This document shows positions 10,319-18,183 of a stretch of DNA of 64,000 bases, one piece after another; position 1 is the stretch's first letter, and each line of letters begins with the position of its first letter. Made by a program: the position numbers and the translations under genes. The notes beneath the pieces are model-generated. The model was not told the origin of the DNA. It was given only the letters and a program-made list of their open reading frames with translations, and made no database searches. Source of the DNA: Nitrosophilus kaiyonis (GTDB taxonomy: Bacteria; Campylobacterota; Campylobacteria; Campylobacterales; Nitratiruptoraceae); the NCBI RefSeq assembly GCF_027943725.1, contig NZ_AP025696.1, positions 1,403,501-1,467,500 on the forward strand, written 5' to 3'.

Positions 10319-10329
10319 TTTGTTAAAAT
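10319..10329 (+). promoter_or_regulatory. Putative extended -10 promoter element for endonuclease V/ruvA
   Basis: TTTGTTAAAAT lies 23 bases before the ATG at 10353, in the divergent gap with murJ. The same string TTTGTTAAAAT recurs ahead of the genes at 17194 and 58872. It reads as a TGnTAAAAT-type extended -10 box. No clear -35 is visible, which is usual in Campylobacterota. Confidence 0.5.
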
Positions 10330-10352
10330 AGATAAAAAATATTTATAGGAAA

Positions 10353-10859
10353 ATGGTGATTTTAATAGTTGATGTTGGATATAAAAAAGATAAAGCTTGT
10401 GTAGTTGGTTTGGAGATTGAAAATTTTGAAAATGAAAAAATAAAGAATATATATAAAATAGAATGCAAAAATTTTGCAGAGTATATACCTGGTAAATTTT
10501 ATAAAAGGGAGCTTCCTTGCATTATAAAATTGATAAAAGAGTATAAATTAAATCCAGATATAATTATTATTGATGGATATGTCTATCTTGATGGATTTAA
10601 TCAAAAAGGATTAGGGGCTTATTTATATGATAAACTAAATAGAATAGTAAAAATTATTGGTGTTGCAAAAAACAAATATTTTTTAATTTCAAATCATTTT
10701 GAATTATATAGAGGAAAAAGTAAAAAACCTTTGTATATAACTTCTGCTGGAATTGATTTTGAAAAGGCCAAGAATATAATAAAAAATATGAAAGGGGATT
10801 TTAGAATACCAAATCTATTAAAAAGAGCAGATAAAGAATCAAAAGATTGTTTAAATTAA
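10353..10859 (+). CDS. nfi: Endonuclease V (deoxyinosine 3' endonuclease)
   Basis: 168 residues, slightly short for the family. Endonuclease V nicks DNA one base 3' of deoxyinosine to start repair of deaminated adenine. Three acidic catalytic positions can be placed: the Asp in LIVDVGY near residue 7, the Glu in the conserved YIPGKFYKREL segment (E. coli has a similar YxPGxLxxRE), and the Asp in IIIDGYV. The family then has a DG-(Q/Y)G-x-(A/L)H loop; here the sequence reads DGYVYLDGFNQKG, so this loop is degenerate. The C-terminal RIPNLLKRADKES resembles the family's PxPLRxADxLA. It is the first plus-strand gene, 68 bases before ruvA. Function is assigned from motifs and is likely but not certain. 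Confidence 0.72.
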   Translation: MVILIVDVGYKKDKACVVGLEIENFENEKIKNIYKIECKNFAEYIPGKFYKRELPCIIKLIKEYKLNPDIIIIDGYVYLDGFNQKGLGAYLYDKLNRIVKIIGVAKNKYFLISNHFELYRGKSKKPLYITSAGIDFEKAKNIIKNMKGDFRIPNLLKRADKESKDCLN

Positions 10860-10927
10860 TTATCAAATAGTTTTAATGAGTTTAAAGCTTTTTTAAATAA
10901 AATAACAAAAATTTTTTGGAGTATGTT

Positions 10928-11479
10928 TTGATAGTAGGTTTAATTGGAACGATAGAAAAAAAAGAGCCGACATTTTTACATATTAATGTAAATGGTGTAA
11001 TTTATGAAGTATTTATCTCTATAAATTGTAGCAGTGAGATAAAAGATAAAAATGTAAAGCTTCATATTTCTCACATAGTAAGAGAAGAGAGTGAATCTTT
11101 GTATGGTTTTATAGATATTAATGAAAAAAAGATGTTTGATAGATTATTGAAAATTAATGGGGTTGGACCAAAGGTAGCCATAGCTATATGCTCAACTTTC
11201 AAACCAAATACTTTTGCAAAAATTGTAAATGAAAAAAATGTATCAATGCTGAAAAAAGTTCCTGGAATTGGACCAAAGAGTGCACAAAGAATATTAGTAG
11301 AGCTTGGAGAGTTCTCTTTAGAAGAAGGGGCTCTCTCATCTTCTCATATTGAAGCACAAATGGCTTTAGAATCACTTGGATTTAAAAAAGACCAAATTCA
11401 AAAAGTTTTACAAAAATGTGAGTCAACTGATACCGCTTCATTGGTAAAAGAGGCGCTAAAAAAGATACAAAAGATATAA
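10928..11479 (+). CDS. ruvA: Holliday junction branch migration protein RuvA
   Basis: DNA-binding tetramer partner of the RuvB motor. The protein begins [12 protein letters not shown] when started at the TTG at 10928, which has GGAG at 10918-10921 about 6 bases upstream. The in-frame TTG at 10916 overlaps that ribosome binding site and is rejected. Helix-hairpin-helix motifs are visible as [16 protein letters not shown] and [15 protein letters not shown]. The flexible acidic linker and C-terminal domain III ([13 protein letters not shown]) complete a normal-length protein of 183 residues. Neighbours endonuclease V and ddl recall the order near ruvA/ddlA in Campylobacter. Confidence 0.95.
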   Translation: MIVGLIGTIEKKEPTFLHINVNGVIYEVFISINCSSEIKDKNVKLHISHIVREESESLYGFIDINEKKMFDRLLKINGVGPKVAIAICSTFKPNTFAKIVNEKNVSMLKKVPGIGPKSAQRILVELGEFSLEEGALSSSHIEAQMALESLGFKKDQIQKVLQKCESTDTASLVKEALKKIQKI

Positions 11480-11483
11480 GTAA

Positions 11484-11616
11484 TTTGGTTGAGTGGTTGA
11501 GTTGTTAAATAGATGAGTGGGTGAGTTGGCTATAAAACTACTTAACTAATTTAACTATTAAACCACTCAACAACTCAACTTTTTTAACCATTTTAACTAT
11601 TCTAATTTTTTTAACT
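11484..11616. repeat. Intergenic degenerate tandem repeat with inverted arms (copy 2)
   Basis: Occupies almost the whole ruvA-ddl gap. The left arm is 8-base units (AGTGGTTG, AGTTGTTA, AATAGATG, AGTGGGTG). The centre is AACCACTCAACAACTCAACT, complementary to the left arm. The right part is 9-base units (TTTAACCAT, TTTAACTAT, TCTAATTTT, TTTAACTAA). It ends just before the AAAGGAG of ddl. Confidence 0.78.
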
Positions 11617-11635
11617 AAATATTAAAGGAGTTTAA

Positions 11636-12670
11636 TTGGTATATGCAATTATTTTTGGCGGAAGTAGCTATGAGCATGAGATTAGCATTGTAAGTGCGAT
11701 TGTATTAAAAGAGAAAATTAAAGAAAAAAAGATATTTATCTTTATAGATGAAAATAGAAATTTTTATCTTATCGATGAAAAAGATATGAAAGCAAAATAT
11801 TTTAGTAGTAAAAATTATAAAAATTCTCCAATTTTACATTTAAAAAAGGGTGGTTTTTATCAAAAAGCACTTTTAAAAGAGAAAAGAGTAGATTTTGATG
11901 TTGCTATAAATCTTGTTCATGGAAGAGATGGTGAAGATGGAAAATTAGCTTCACTTTTTGATTTTTTTGAAATAGATTATATTGGGCCAAGAATAGAAGC
12001 AAGTGTAATAAGTTATAACAAACATTTTACTAAAATGTATGCCGAAGAGCTTGGTATAAAAGTCATTGACTATCAAATAATTAATAAAGATAATATTGTG
12101 CCTTTAAAATTTGAATATCCGGTAATTATTAAACCTTTAAGACTTGGTAGTAGTATAGGTGTAAGTATAGTTAGAGATGATGATGAATTGAGTTATGCTT
12201 TAGATGTTGCATTTGAGTTTGATGATGAGGTAATTGTTGAGCCATTTATTGAGGGTATTAAAGAGTACAATCTTGCTGGATGTAAAGCGGGTAGTTTTAT
12301 ATTTTCTATTGTAGAAGAGCCAAAAAAAAGTGAATTTTTAGATTTTGAGAAAAAGTATCTTGATTTTTCAAGGTCAGAAAAAGTTGAAGCTGCAAAAATT
12401 CAAGATGATTTAGAAAAAAGATTAAAAGAGGCTTTTATAAAAATATATGATCCTATTTTTAGTGGCGCATTAATTAGATGCGATTTTTTTGTAAAAAATG
12501 GAGATATATATTTAAATGAGATAAATCCAATTCCAGGAAGTCTTGCAAATTATCTATTTGAAGATTTTAATACAGTTTTAAATAGATTATCTTCTAATTT
12601 AGTAAAAGAGAAAAAGATAAAAATAGATTATAACTATATCCATTCTATTCATGGAATGAAGAATAAATGA
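11636..12670 (+). CDS. ddl: D-alanine-D-alanine ligase
   Basis: ATP-grasp enzyme making the D-Ala-D-Ala dipeptide used by MurF. The TTG at 11636 is the start, with AAAGGAG ideally placed and the protein beginning MVYAIIFGGSSYEHEIS, the standard N-terminus. VHGRDGEDG, the ATP-grasp segment PVIIKPLRLGSSIGVS and the metal-binding NEINPIPG near the C-terminus are all visible. At 344 residues it matches the longer epsilonproteobacterial Ddl form. murF, which uses its product, lies about 5.5 kb downstream on the same strand. Confidence 0.94.
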   Translation: MVYAIIFGGSSYEHEISIVSAIVLKEKIKEKKIFIFIDENRNFYLIDEKDMKAKYFSSKNYKNSPILHLKKGGFYQKALLKEKRVDFDVAINLVHGRDGEDGKLASLFDFFEIDYIGPRIEASVISYNKHFTKMYAEELGIKVIDYQIINKDNIVPLKFEYPVIIKPLRLGSSIGVSIVRDDDELSYALDVAFEFDDEVIVEPFIEGIKEYNLAGCKAGSFIFSIVEEPKKSEFLDFEKKYLDFSRSEKVEAAKIQDDLEKRLKEAFIKIYDPIFSGALIRCDFFVKNGDIYLNEINPIPGSLANYLFEDFNTVLNRLSSNLVKEKKIKIDYNYIHSIHGMKNK

Positions 12671-12811
12671 GCGAGGGCAAAACAAAGTTTTAGGACAACA
12701 ACTGCTTGTTGTCTGTGCCCGAGCGAAAGCTATGAGTATATGCGAAGCCAAAATTCAATGAATTTTGTGTCTGAGCATACGAATAGCTGATTTACCTTGA
12801 AGAAAATCAAG
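12671..12811. other. Unassigned structured intergenic element (three potential hairpins)
   Basis: Immediately after the ddl stop. Hairpin 1: GACAACAA (12694-12701) pairs perfectly with TTGTTGTC (12706-12713) around the loop CTGC, enclosed by GGGCA/TGCCC (12675-12679/12716-12720). Hairpin 2 is nested: GCTAT/ATAGC (12729-12733/12783-12787), TATGC/GCATA (12739-12743/12775-12779) and AAAATTCA/TGAATTTT (12750-12757/12759-12766). Hairpin 3: CTTGA/TCAAG (12796-12811). A GAG...CGAA motif recurs four times. It could be a small RNA, a 3'-UTR structure or a mobile repeat. I recognise no named riboswitch. No T-run follows, so it is not a simple terminator. Confidence 0.55.
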
Positions 12812-12850
12812 TGAGTAATACGAACGAAGATTTTTGGTTGAATTAATTTA

Positions 12851-12897
12851 TTAAGGTGAGCATGATTAGTCATTAGTCATTAGTGATTTGAAATTTA
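12851..12897. repeat. Heptad repeat before the TRIC gene (copy 3)
   Basis: TTAGTCA, TTAGTCA, TTAGTGA, TTTGAAA in exact 7-base register from 12866. The leading TAAGGTGAGCATGATTAG resembles the start of the repeat at 24774. It sits between the structured element and the start of the next gene. Confidence 0.75.
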
Positions 12898-12913
12898 CCA
12901 AAAAGAGATAAAA

Positions 12914-13519
12914 TTGACTTTTTTAGACATAGCTGAAATTATAGGTATTGCAGCATTTGCTTTAAGTGGATTTTGGGTTGCTGTTGAAGAGAAACTGGAT
13001 TTATTGGGTCTTTTTATAATCTCTTTTTTAACTGCACTTGGTGGAGGGATAATCAGAGATGTTATAGTTAACAAAATCCCATACTCATTTATAAATTTTT
13101 TACCTTCTATTGTAGTTATTTTAGTAATTTTAATTGCATTGATTTTGAAACTTCAAAAAAATATTGATTTTAAAAAAAGAAAAATTTTTATTTTTAGCGA
13201 TTCGATTGGTCTTGTATCTTTTTCTGTTTCTGGGTCTTTGATAGGATTGGATGCGAAATTAAATTATTTTGGTGTAGTTCTTTTAGCATTAATAACTGCA
13301 GTTGGTGGAGGAATATTAAGAGATGTATTGTTAAATAGGGTTCCTATGATTTTAAAAGCTGAATTTTATGGCACTATAGCTATTATCATAGGAACATTTT
13401 TATATATTATGAATACTTTTTCATATTTAAATATTTTTACTTTATCTACAATTTTTATTTTGGGATTAATTCTTAGACTATTGGCATATTTTAAAAAATG
13501 GCATCTTCCAAAAATCTAA
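12914..13519 (+). CDS. TRIC-type (UPF0126/YicG-like) membrane protein
   Basis: 201-residue inner-membrane protein with about seven hydrophobic segments and two internally repeated halves, each carrying the family glycine/arginine motif: GGGIIRDVIVNKIP in the first half and GGGILRDVLLNRVP in the second. Such proteins form trimeric intracellular-cation (TRIC)-like channels. A glycine-export role has been proposed for some members, and the substrate here is unknown. The start is the TTG at 12914 behind an AAAGAGA box. It stands after a repeat block and is probably transcribed separately from ddl. Confidence 0.88.
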   Translation: MTFLDIAEIIGIAAFALSGFWVAVEEKLDLLGLFIISFLTALGGGIIRDVIVNKIPYSFINFLPSIVVILVILIALILKLQKNIDFKKRKIFIFSDSIGLVSFSVSGSLIGLDAKLNYFGVVLLALITAVGGGILRDVLLNRVPMILKAEFYGTIAIIIGTFLYIMNTFSYLNIFTLSTIFILGLILRLLAYFKKWHLPKI

Positions 13520-13598
13520 AGGTCAATTGTTTATAAAATATATTTTGTTATGATTTGAAAAGTTTAGAAAGTAATAAAAAATATAAAAAAGGCTAAAA

Positions 13599-13922
13599 GT
13601 GTCTTCTAAAATATATACATGGGCAATTGGAGAGATAAAAAGTGTAAGACTTTTAAAAGGACAAAACGGTAAAGAGTTTGTAGAAGTTGCATTAAATTTT
13701 ATAATTCAAGATAAAGAAAATCAAGATGTATTTATGACAACTTATCTAAATTTTAATAAAAAAGAGTATGAAAAATTAAAAAATTCCATTGGTAAATATA
13801 TGGCTACAGTTTTTAAAACCTACTTAAAAAGCGATGAAAAAAGTGAACTTAAAACCTTTACACATGATAAAAGTATAAATTATTTAATATTTGAGAAAAA
13901 TCCGCTAGATGAAAAACTATGA
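13599..13922 (+). CDS. Hypothetical small protein, unknown function
   Basis: 107 residues starting with GTG at 13599, preceded by AAAAAGG. No membrane segment or signal peptide. The composition is a mix of beta-type and charged stretches (WAIGEIKSVRLLKGQNGKEF, MTTYLNFNKKEYEKLKN) that could form an OB-like or small beta fold, but this is only an impression. The last 14 bases overlap the start of the flavoprotein gene, so the two are cotranscribed and probably coupled. I do not recognise the family. Confidence 0.75.
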   Translation: MSSKIYTWAIGEIKSVRLLKGQNGKEFVEVALNFIIQDKENQDVFMTTYLNFNKKEYEKLKNSIGKYMATVFKTYLKSDEKSELKTFTHDKSINYLIFEKNPLDEKL

Positions 13923-15063
13923 TATTATAATTCTTGGGGCTGGTGCTTCAGGACTTATGTGCGCTTCTTTTTTAAAGAATAGTAATTTTGCCATTATTGA
14001 ACATAATAGTGATATTGGAGAAAAAATAAAAATTTCTGGTGGTGGAAAATGTAATATTACCAATAGATATTTATCTCCAAAAAACTATCTTGGAGATAAA
14101 GATATTATAAAAAATATTTTAGACGAATTTTCAAATGAAGATCTTTTAAAATGGGTAAAAAGTAAAGGATGTAATCTTATTTTAAAAAAAGAGAGACAAT
14201 ATTTTTGTGAAAAATCTTCTAAAGACCTTATAAATATTTTTAAAAAAGAGATAAAAAGTAAAAATATTTTTCTAAATCATGAAATAAAAGAGGTTTTTTT
14301 AAAAAATGGAGTTTTTACAATTAAAACAGATAAAAATCTATTTAGCTCAAAGATTTTAATAGTTGCTACTGGAGGATTAAGTTATAAAAAGATTGGGGCA
14401 ACTGATATAGGATTTGAGATTGCTAAAAAATTTAATCATAAGATATTGCCATTAAAACCTGCATTAGTAGGATTTACAGTTCAAAAAGAGCAGTTTTGGT
14501 TTAAAAATCTAAGTGGGATAAGTTTTAGGGCAAAAGTAAAAATAAAAGATAAAATCTTTAGTGATGATATTCTTTTTACTCACAAAGGTATCAGCGGTCC
14601 AGCAATATTAAATGCTTCATTATATTGGGATAAAGGAAATATTGAGATAGATTTTTTAAATGGAAAAAGTTTGAGAAATTATTTAAAAAATCCAAATAAA
14701 ATTATTTCTACTCAGCTAAATCTACCTAAAAGATTTATTAAAGAGTTTTTAAAAAGTATTAATACAGAAGATAAAAAAGTAAAAGATTTAACTAAAGAAG
14801 ATGTGAATAAATTAAATCTCCTTTTAAATTATAAATTTGCTCCTGCTGGAACTTTTGGTTTTGAAAGGGCAGAAGTTACAAAAGGCGGAGTTGATACTAA
14901 TGAATTAGATAACAATCTTATGAGCAAAAAAATTAAAAATCTATTTTTTATCGGTGAAGTTGTAAATGTGACAGGCGAGTTAGGAGGGTACAATTTTCAA
15001 TGGGCTTTTAGCAGTGCAGTTAAGGTTGCAAGATATTTAAATAGTAATATAAAAAAAGATTGA
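13909..15063 (+). CDS. BaiN/HI0933-type NAD(P)/FAD-dependent oxidoreductase
   Basis: 384-residue flavoprotein. The N-terminal dinucleotide motif is IIILGAGASGLMCAS, followed by the family signature KISGGGKCNITN. The central LIVATGGLSYKKIGATDIGF and C-terminal FIGEVVNVTGELGGYNFQWAFSS segments (quoted in parts: GEVVNVTGELGG, NFQWAFSS) are hallmarks of the HI0933/YhiN family. The physiological substrate of most members is not known. It overlaps the small gene upstream by 14 bases and converges on the DUF4197 gene. Confidence 0.9.
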   Translation: MKNYDIIILGAGASGLMCASFLKNSNFAIIEHNSDIGEKIKISGGGKCNITNRYLSPKNYLGDKDIIKNILDEFSNEDLLKWVKSKGCNLILKKERQYFCEKSSKDLINIFKKEIKSKNIFLNHEIKEVFLKNGVFTIKTDKNLFSSKILIVATGGLSYKKIGATDIGFEIAKKFNHKILPLKPALVGFTVQKEQFWFKNLSGISFRAKVKIKDKIFSDDILFTHKGISGPAILNASLYWDKGNIEIDFLNGKSLRNYLKNPNKIISTQLNLPKRFIKEFLKSINTEDKKVKDLTKEDVNKLNLLLNYKFAPAGTFGFERAEVTKGGVDTNELDNNLMSKKIKNLFFIGEVVNVTGELGGYNFQWAFSSAVKVARYLNSNIKKD

Positions 15064-15083
15064 TTTGAATTTATTATTTAAAA

Positions 15084-15875
15084 TCAACTAAATACTTTCT
15101 TAAGAAGTGTAGTTGTTCTCTCAACAGGATTTTTTCTTATTTTTTTCTCTTCCTCTTCAATCATTTTAAATATTCCATCTAATGTTTTAGATGTTGTATA
15201 TTCATAAATATCTTTTTGGCTAAATTCATCTAATTCATTTTTTTGTTTTTTGTTATTAAAAAACATATTTTTAATAGAAGAAAAAGTTTGATTTTTTGTA
15301 TATGGTTTTGCATATTTATTATATATCTCTTTGATTTGATTATAATATTTTATACTTCCTACTTTATCAATGTTTTCTTTTACAATTGGATAAATTAAAG
15401 AGTATAGTTTATCTTGAGTTTTTTCTCGTAGATATAGTGTAGCCGCATTATCGCCGCCTTTTAGAATTTTTTTAGCATCTTCAATACTCATATTTTTAAT
15501 AACATTAATAAAAATTTCTGCAGTTTTTGGAGTAGCTTTTTCTGCTGCTCTATTTAAAGACAATTCAAACTCATCTACATATTTTTCAAACCCAGCTTTT
15601 TTAAGATATGTGGCTACTTTTTGCAAACTATTTGGCAAAGGAATTTTTACTTTTGTATTTTTCCAAAAACCATCTGTTTTTCCTAGATTTTCAACAGCAT
15701 ACTCTACACCTTTTTGTAAAGCTTCTTTTAATCCTGAGGATATTTCATATTGGCTAAGATTTGAGTTTTGTATAGTGCTATTTTTTGATTCTGATGGAAA
15801 AAATTTTTTTAGTGAGTCAAAAAAACCAGCATTAAGAGTTAATAATATTGCAGAAATTAAAATAATTTTTTTCAT
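15084..15875 (-). CDS. DUF4197 family secreted protein
   Basis: Start at 15875 (MKKIILISAILLTLNAGFFD), 6 bases after AAAGGA; the in-frame ATG five codons upstream would spoil the signal peptide. About 263 residues. The N-terminus is a signal peptide, possibly cleaved before GFFD. The body fits DUF4197: an ALKEAL-type start (GLKEALQKGVEYAVENLG), VKIPLPNSLQKV, and SIEDAKKILKGGDNAATLYL. Function is unknown for the family; a periplasmic or outer-membrane location is inferred. It lies 38 bases downstream of the OmpA-like gene on the same strand. Confidence 0.85.
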   Translation of the reverse strand: MKKIILISAILLTLNAGFFDSLKKFFPSESKNSTIQNSNLSQYEISSGLKEALQKGVEYAVENLGKTDGFWKNTKVKIPLPNSLQKVATYLKKAGFEKYVDEFELSLNRAAEKATPKTAEIFINVIKNMSIEDAKKILKGGDNAATLYLREKTQDKLYSLIYPIVKENIDKVGSIKYYNQIKEIYNKYAKPYTKNQTFSSIKNMFFNNKKQKNELDEFSQKDIYEYTTSKTLDGIFKMIEEEEKKIRKNPVERTTTLLKKVFS

Positions 15876-15913
15876 AATTTTTCCTTTCATCTGGCAAAAA
15901 AGCCAGATGAATA

Positions 15914-17089
15914 TTAATAATATAGATGAGCTTCAACTCTTCTATTTTGTGCTCTTCCTTCTTCAGTAGAATTATCGGCAATTGGCATAGTTTCGCCATA
16001 GCCTTTGTAAGAGAGTCTATCTTTTTCAATTCCTAATTTTATAAGTTCATCATAAACAGCTTTTGCTCTTTTTTGAGATAATTTTAGGTTATATTCAAAT
16101 GAACCTTTACTATCTGTGTGGCCTTGAATCTCAGCTTTATATTTTTTATTTCTTTTTAGAAAATCAGCAAACTCTTTGATTTTCTTGAAATATTGAGGTT
16201 TTATTTTTGCACTATCAAAATCAAAATTTATTTTAAAATTAAATATTGCTGGACACCCATTTTTATCTACTTGAAACCCTTCAGGTGTATTTGGACATTT
16301 ATCTTTATAATCTGGGACTCCATCATTATCACTATCTAAACAGCATCCATTTTTATCAACTTTTACTCCAGATGGCGTATTTGGACATTTATCAAGATAG
16401 TCATATACTCCGTCTCCATCACTATCAGGCGGACATCCATCAGGATCAACAATTAGACCTTCAGGTGTATCTGGGCATTTATCATCAACATCTGGTACAC
16501 CATCATTATCACTATCTTTTGGAGCTTCTGTTTTAATAGGTTTAGGTTTTGGTGCTTCTTTGGTTTCATATCCAAAAGGTATTGATAATCCTGCTGAAAT
16601 AGCAAAATTATTTGCACTATTTTCAAAATCTCTAATATATTTTCCTTCTATAAGAAAATTGAGATATTCAGTTATTTTAGTCTTCCAACCAATACCTACT
16701 TGTGCAATTGTTCCACTTTCAAATTCATCTATTTCATCTTTAACATCTTGATATCCTAAACCAGCAATAATATATGGAGTATAACTTTTGTTTATGTTAA
16801 ATTGATAAAAAGCATTTAAAAAATATCTATTAATATCTGTATCATCTTTACTGCTTTTTTCATAATCAGCACCACTAAATCTTTGATAACCAAGTCCTGC
16901 AAGCCAATTATCGTCAATCCTATAATTTCCTCTTATACCAAACCCTTTTAATGAAGATTCTAAGTCTAAATCATTATCTGTATATTCAACATTTCCTAAT
17001 GCTTCTACCTCATATTTATTTGTATCAGCATAACTTCCAACGCTTAAAAAGCTTACAAGAGCAAGTGAAACTAATATTTTCTTTTTCAT
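15914..17089 (-). CDS. OmpA-family outer-membrane protein with thrombospondin type-3 repeats
   Basis: The ATG at 17089 is chosen, with AAAGGAG close upstream and a classical signal peptide (MKKKILVSLALVSFLSVGSYA). Residues about 22-185 have alternating aromatic strands typical of an 8-stranded barrel. Next come three calcium-binding type-3 repeats of the form DSDNDGVPDxxDKCPxTPxG. The C-terminal OmpA/Pal peptidoglycan-binding domain includes INFDFDSAKIKP, IQGHTDSKGS and NRRVEAHLYY. Total about 391 residues. It is probably an abundant cell-envelope anchor and porin-like protein. It is divergent from the hydrolase at 17194 and shares a 100-base promoter region. Confidence 0.93.
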   Translation of the reverse strand: MKKKILVSLALVSFLSVGSYADTNKYEVEALGNVEYTDNDLDLESSLKGFGIRGNYRIDDNWLAGLGYQRFSGADYEKSSKDDTDINRYFLNAFYQFNINKSYTPYIIAGLGYQDVKDEIDEFESGTIAQVGIGWKTKITEYLNFLIEGKYIRDFENSANNFAISAGLSIPFGYETKEAPKPKPIKTEAPKDSDNDGVPDVDDKCPDTPEGLIVDPDGCPPDSDGDGVYDYLDKCPNTPSGVKVDKNGCCLDSDNDGVPDYKDKCPNTPEGFQVDKNGCPAIFNFKINFDFDSAKIKPQYFKKIKEFADFLKRNKKYKAEIQGHTDSKGSFEYNLKLSQKRAKAVYDELIKLGIEKDRLSYKGYGETMPIADNSTEEGRAQNRRVEAHLYY

Positions 17090-17155
17090 GATTTCTCCTT
17101 TATTATTCAATTGTATCACAAATGTTTTTATATTTTGCAAATATTGCCAATATAT

Positions 17156-17166
17156 TTTGTTAAAAT
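17156..17166 (+). promoter_or_regulatory. Putative extended -10 promoter element for the hydrolase/acyP/murF run
   Basis: TTTGTTAAAAT, identical to the element at 10319-10329, ends 27 bases before the TTG start at 17194. It lies in the divergent gap with the OmpA-like gene. Confidence 0.5.
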
Positions 17167-17193
17167 TTTATATAAAAAACAAAAAGGTTAATT

Positions 17194-17919
17194 TTGGCCA
17201 TAAAAGAGATAAGTTATAAAGATAAAAGATTTGTATTAAGCTATGATATATCTAATTTAAAAGAGAAAAAAAATATTATATTTTTGCATGGTTGGGGTAG
17301 CAATAAAGAGATTATGAAAAATAGTTTTGATAAATATGTAAATGATTTTAAAGCTGTATATATTGATCTTCCAGGATTTGGAAAGTCTATAAATAAAGAG
17401 ATTTTAACAACAAAAGATTATGCAAATATAATAGAAATTTTTTTAAAAGAGTTAAATATAAAAAAAGATATTATAGTTGGTCACTCTTTTGGTGGAAAAG
17501 TTGCTACTCTTTTAAATCCAAATCTTTTAGTTCTTTTAAGTAGTGCCGGGATATTGGAAAAAAAGCCATTTTCAGTAAGATTTAAAATTACTATTTTCAA
17601 GATGTTAAAGCCATTTGGCGGAAAAAAAATAAGAGATTTTTTTGTTTCAAATGATGCTAAAAAGATGAGTGAAAATATGTATGAAACTTTTAAAAATGTA
17701 GTTAATGAAGATTTTAGCGAGCATTTTAGAAATTATGATAAAAAGGCTTTAGTTTTTTGGGGAAAAGATGACAAAGCAACTTCATTAGATAGTGGGAAAA
17801 AAATAGCATCTCTTATAAAGCAAAGCAAATTTTATGAATTTGAGGGCGATCATTACTTTTTTATTAATAATGCAAAAAAGATAATGGATATTATAAGGAA
17901 AGAGTATGAAAACATATAG
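17194..17919 (+). CDS. Alpha/beta hydrolase
   Basis: 241 residues, TTG start at 17194 behind AAAAAGG. The oxyanion-hole HGWGSNKE segment, nucleophile elbow GHSFGG, late acid FWGKDD and the catalytic histidine in EGDHYFF form a complete hydrolase triad. It has no signal peptide. It overlaps the acylphosphatase gene by 14 bases, with murF after that. A hydrolase next to murF is a common arrangement in Campylobacterota, but I know of no established substrate. Confidence 0.88.
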   Translation: MAIKEISYKDKRFVLSYDISNLKEKKNIIFLHGWGSNKEIMKNSFDKYVNDFKAVYIDLPGFGKSINKEILTTKDYANIIEIFLKELNIKKDIIVGHSFGGKVATLLNPNLLVLLSSAGILEKKPFSVRFKITIFKMLKPFGGKKIRDFFVSNDAKKMSENMYETFKNVVNEDFSEHFRNYDKKALVFWGKDDKATSLDSGKKIASLIKQSKFYEFEGDHYFFINNAKKIMDIIRKEYENI

Positions 17920-18175
17920 ATTTATTGTAAGTGGAAAAGTACAAGGAGTCTGGTATAGAAAGTTTACTAAAGAAACTGCTGATTCTATGGGGATTAGCGG
18001 ATATGTGAGAAATTTAAAAAATGGAAATGTTGAAGTAGTTGCAACAATGAAAAAAGAGCAATTTAATGACTTTTTGTCTGCTTTAATGAAAGGTCCTCCA
18101 CTTGCAATTGTTAATAATATAGATATCGAAGAATTAAATGAAAAATATGATGGCGAATTTGAAATTATTAGATAA
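17906..18175 (+). CDS. acyP: Acylphosphatase
   Basis: 89-residue protein with the two family signatures, GKVQGVWYRKF (phosphate-binding loop with the essential Arg) and GISGYVRNLKNG (with the catalytic Asn). It hydrolyses acyl phosphates such as acetyl or carbamoyl phosphate. It overlaps the hydrolase upstream and ends 8 bases before murF, in the same transcript. Confidence 0.95.
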   Translation: MKTYRFIVSGKVQGVWYRKFTKETADSMGISGYVRNLKNGNVEVVATMKKEQFNDFLSALMKGPPLAIVNNIDIEELNEKYDGEFEIIR

Positions 18176-18183
18176 GGTTAACA

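Noticed and set aside
15060-15087. TTGATTT...AAATCAA inverted pair between convergent flavoprotein and DUF4197 genes as a terminator
   Set aside because: Only 7 bases of AT-rich stem with a 14-base loop and no clear T-run; not distinguishable from chance in this AT-rich DNA.
16246-16536. Plus-strand open frame of 96 codons rich in His, Tyr, Leu opposite the OmpA-like gene
   Set aside because: It is the antisense of the Asp-rich type-3 repeats; its periodic composition is a shadow of the real gene.
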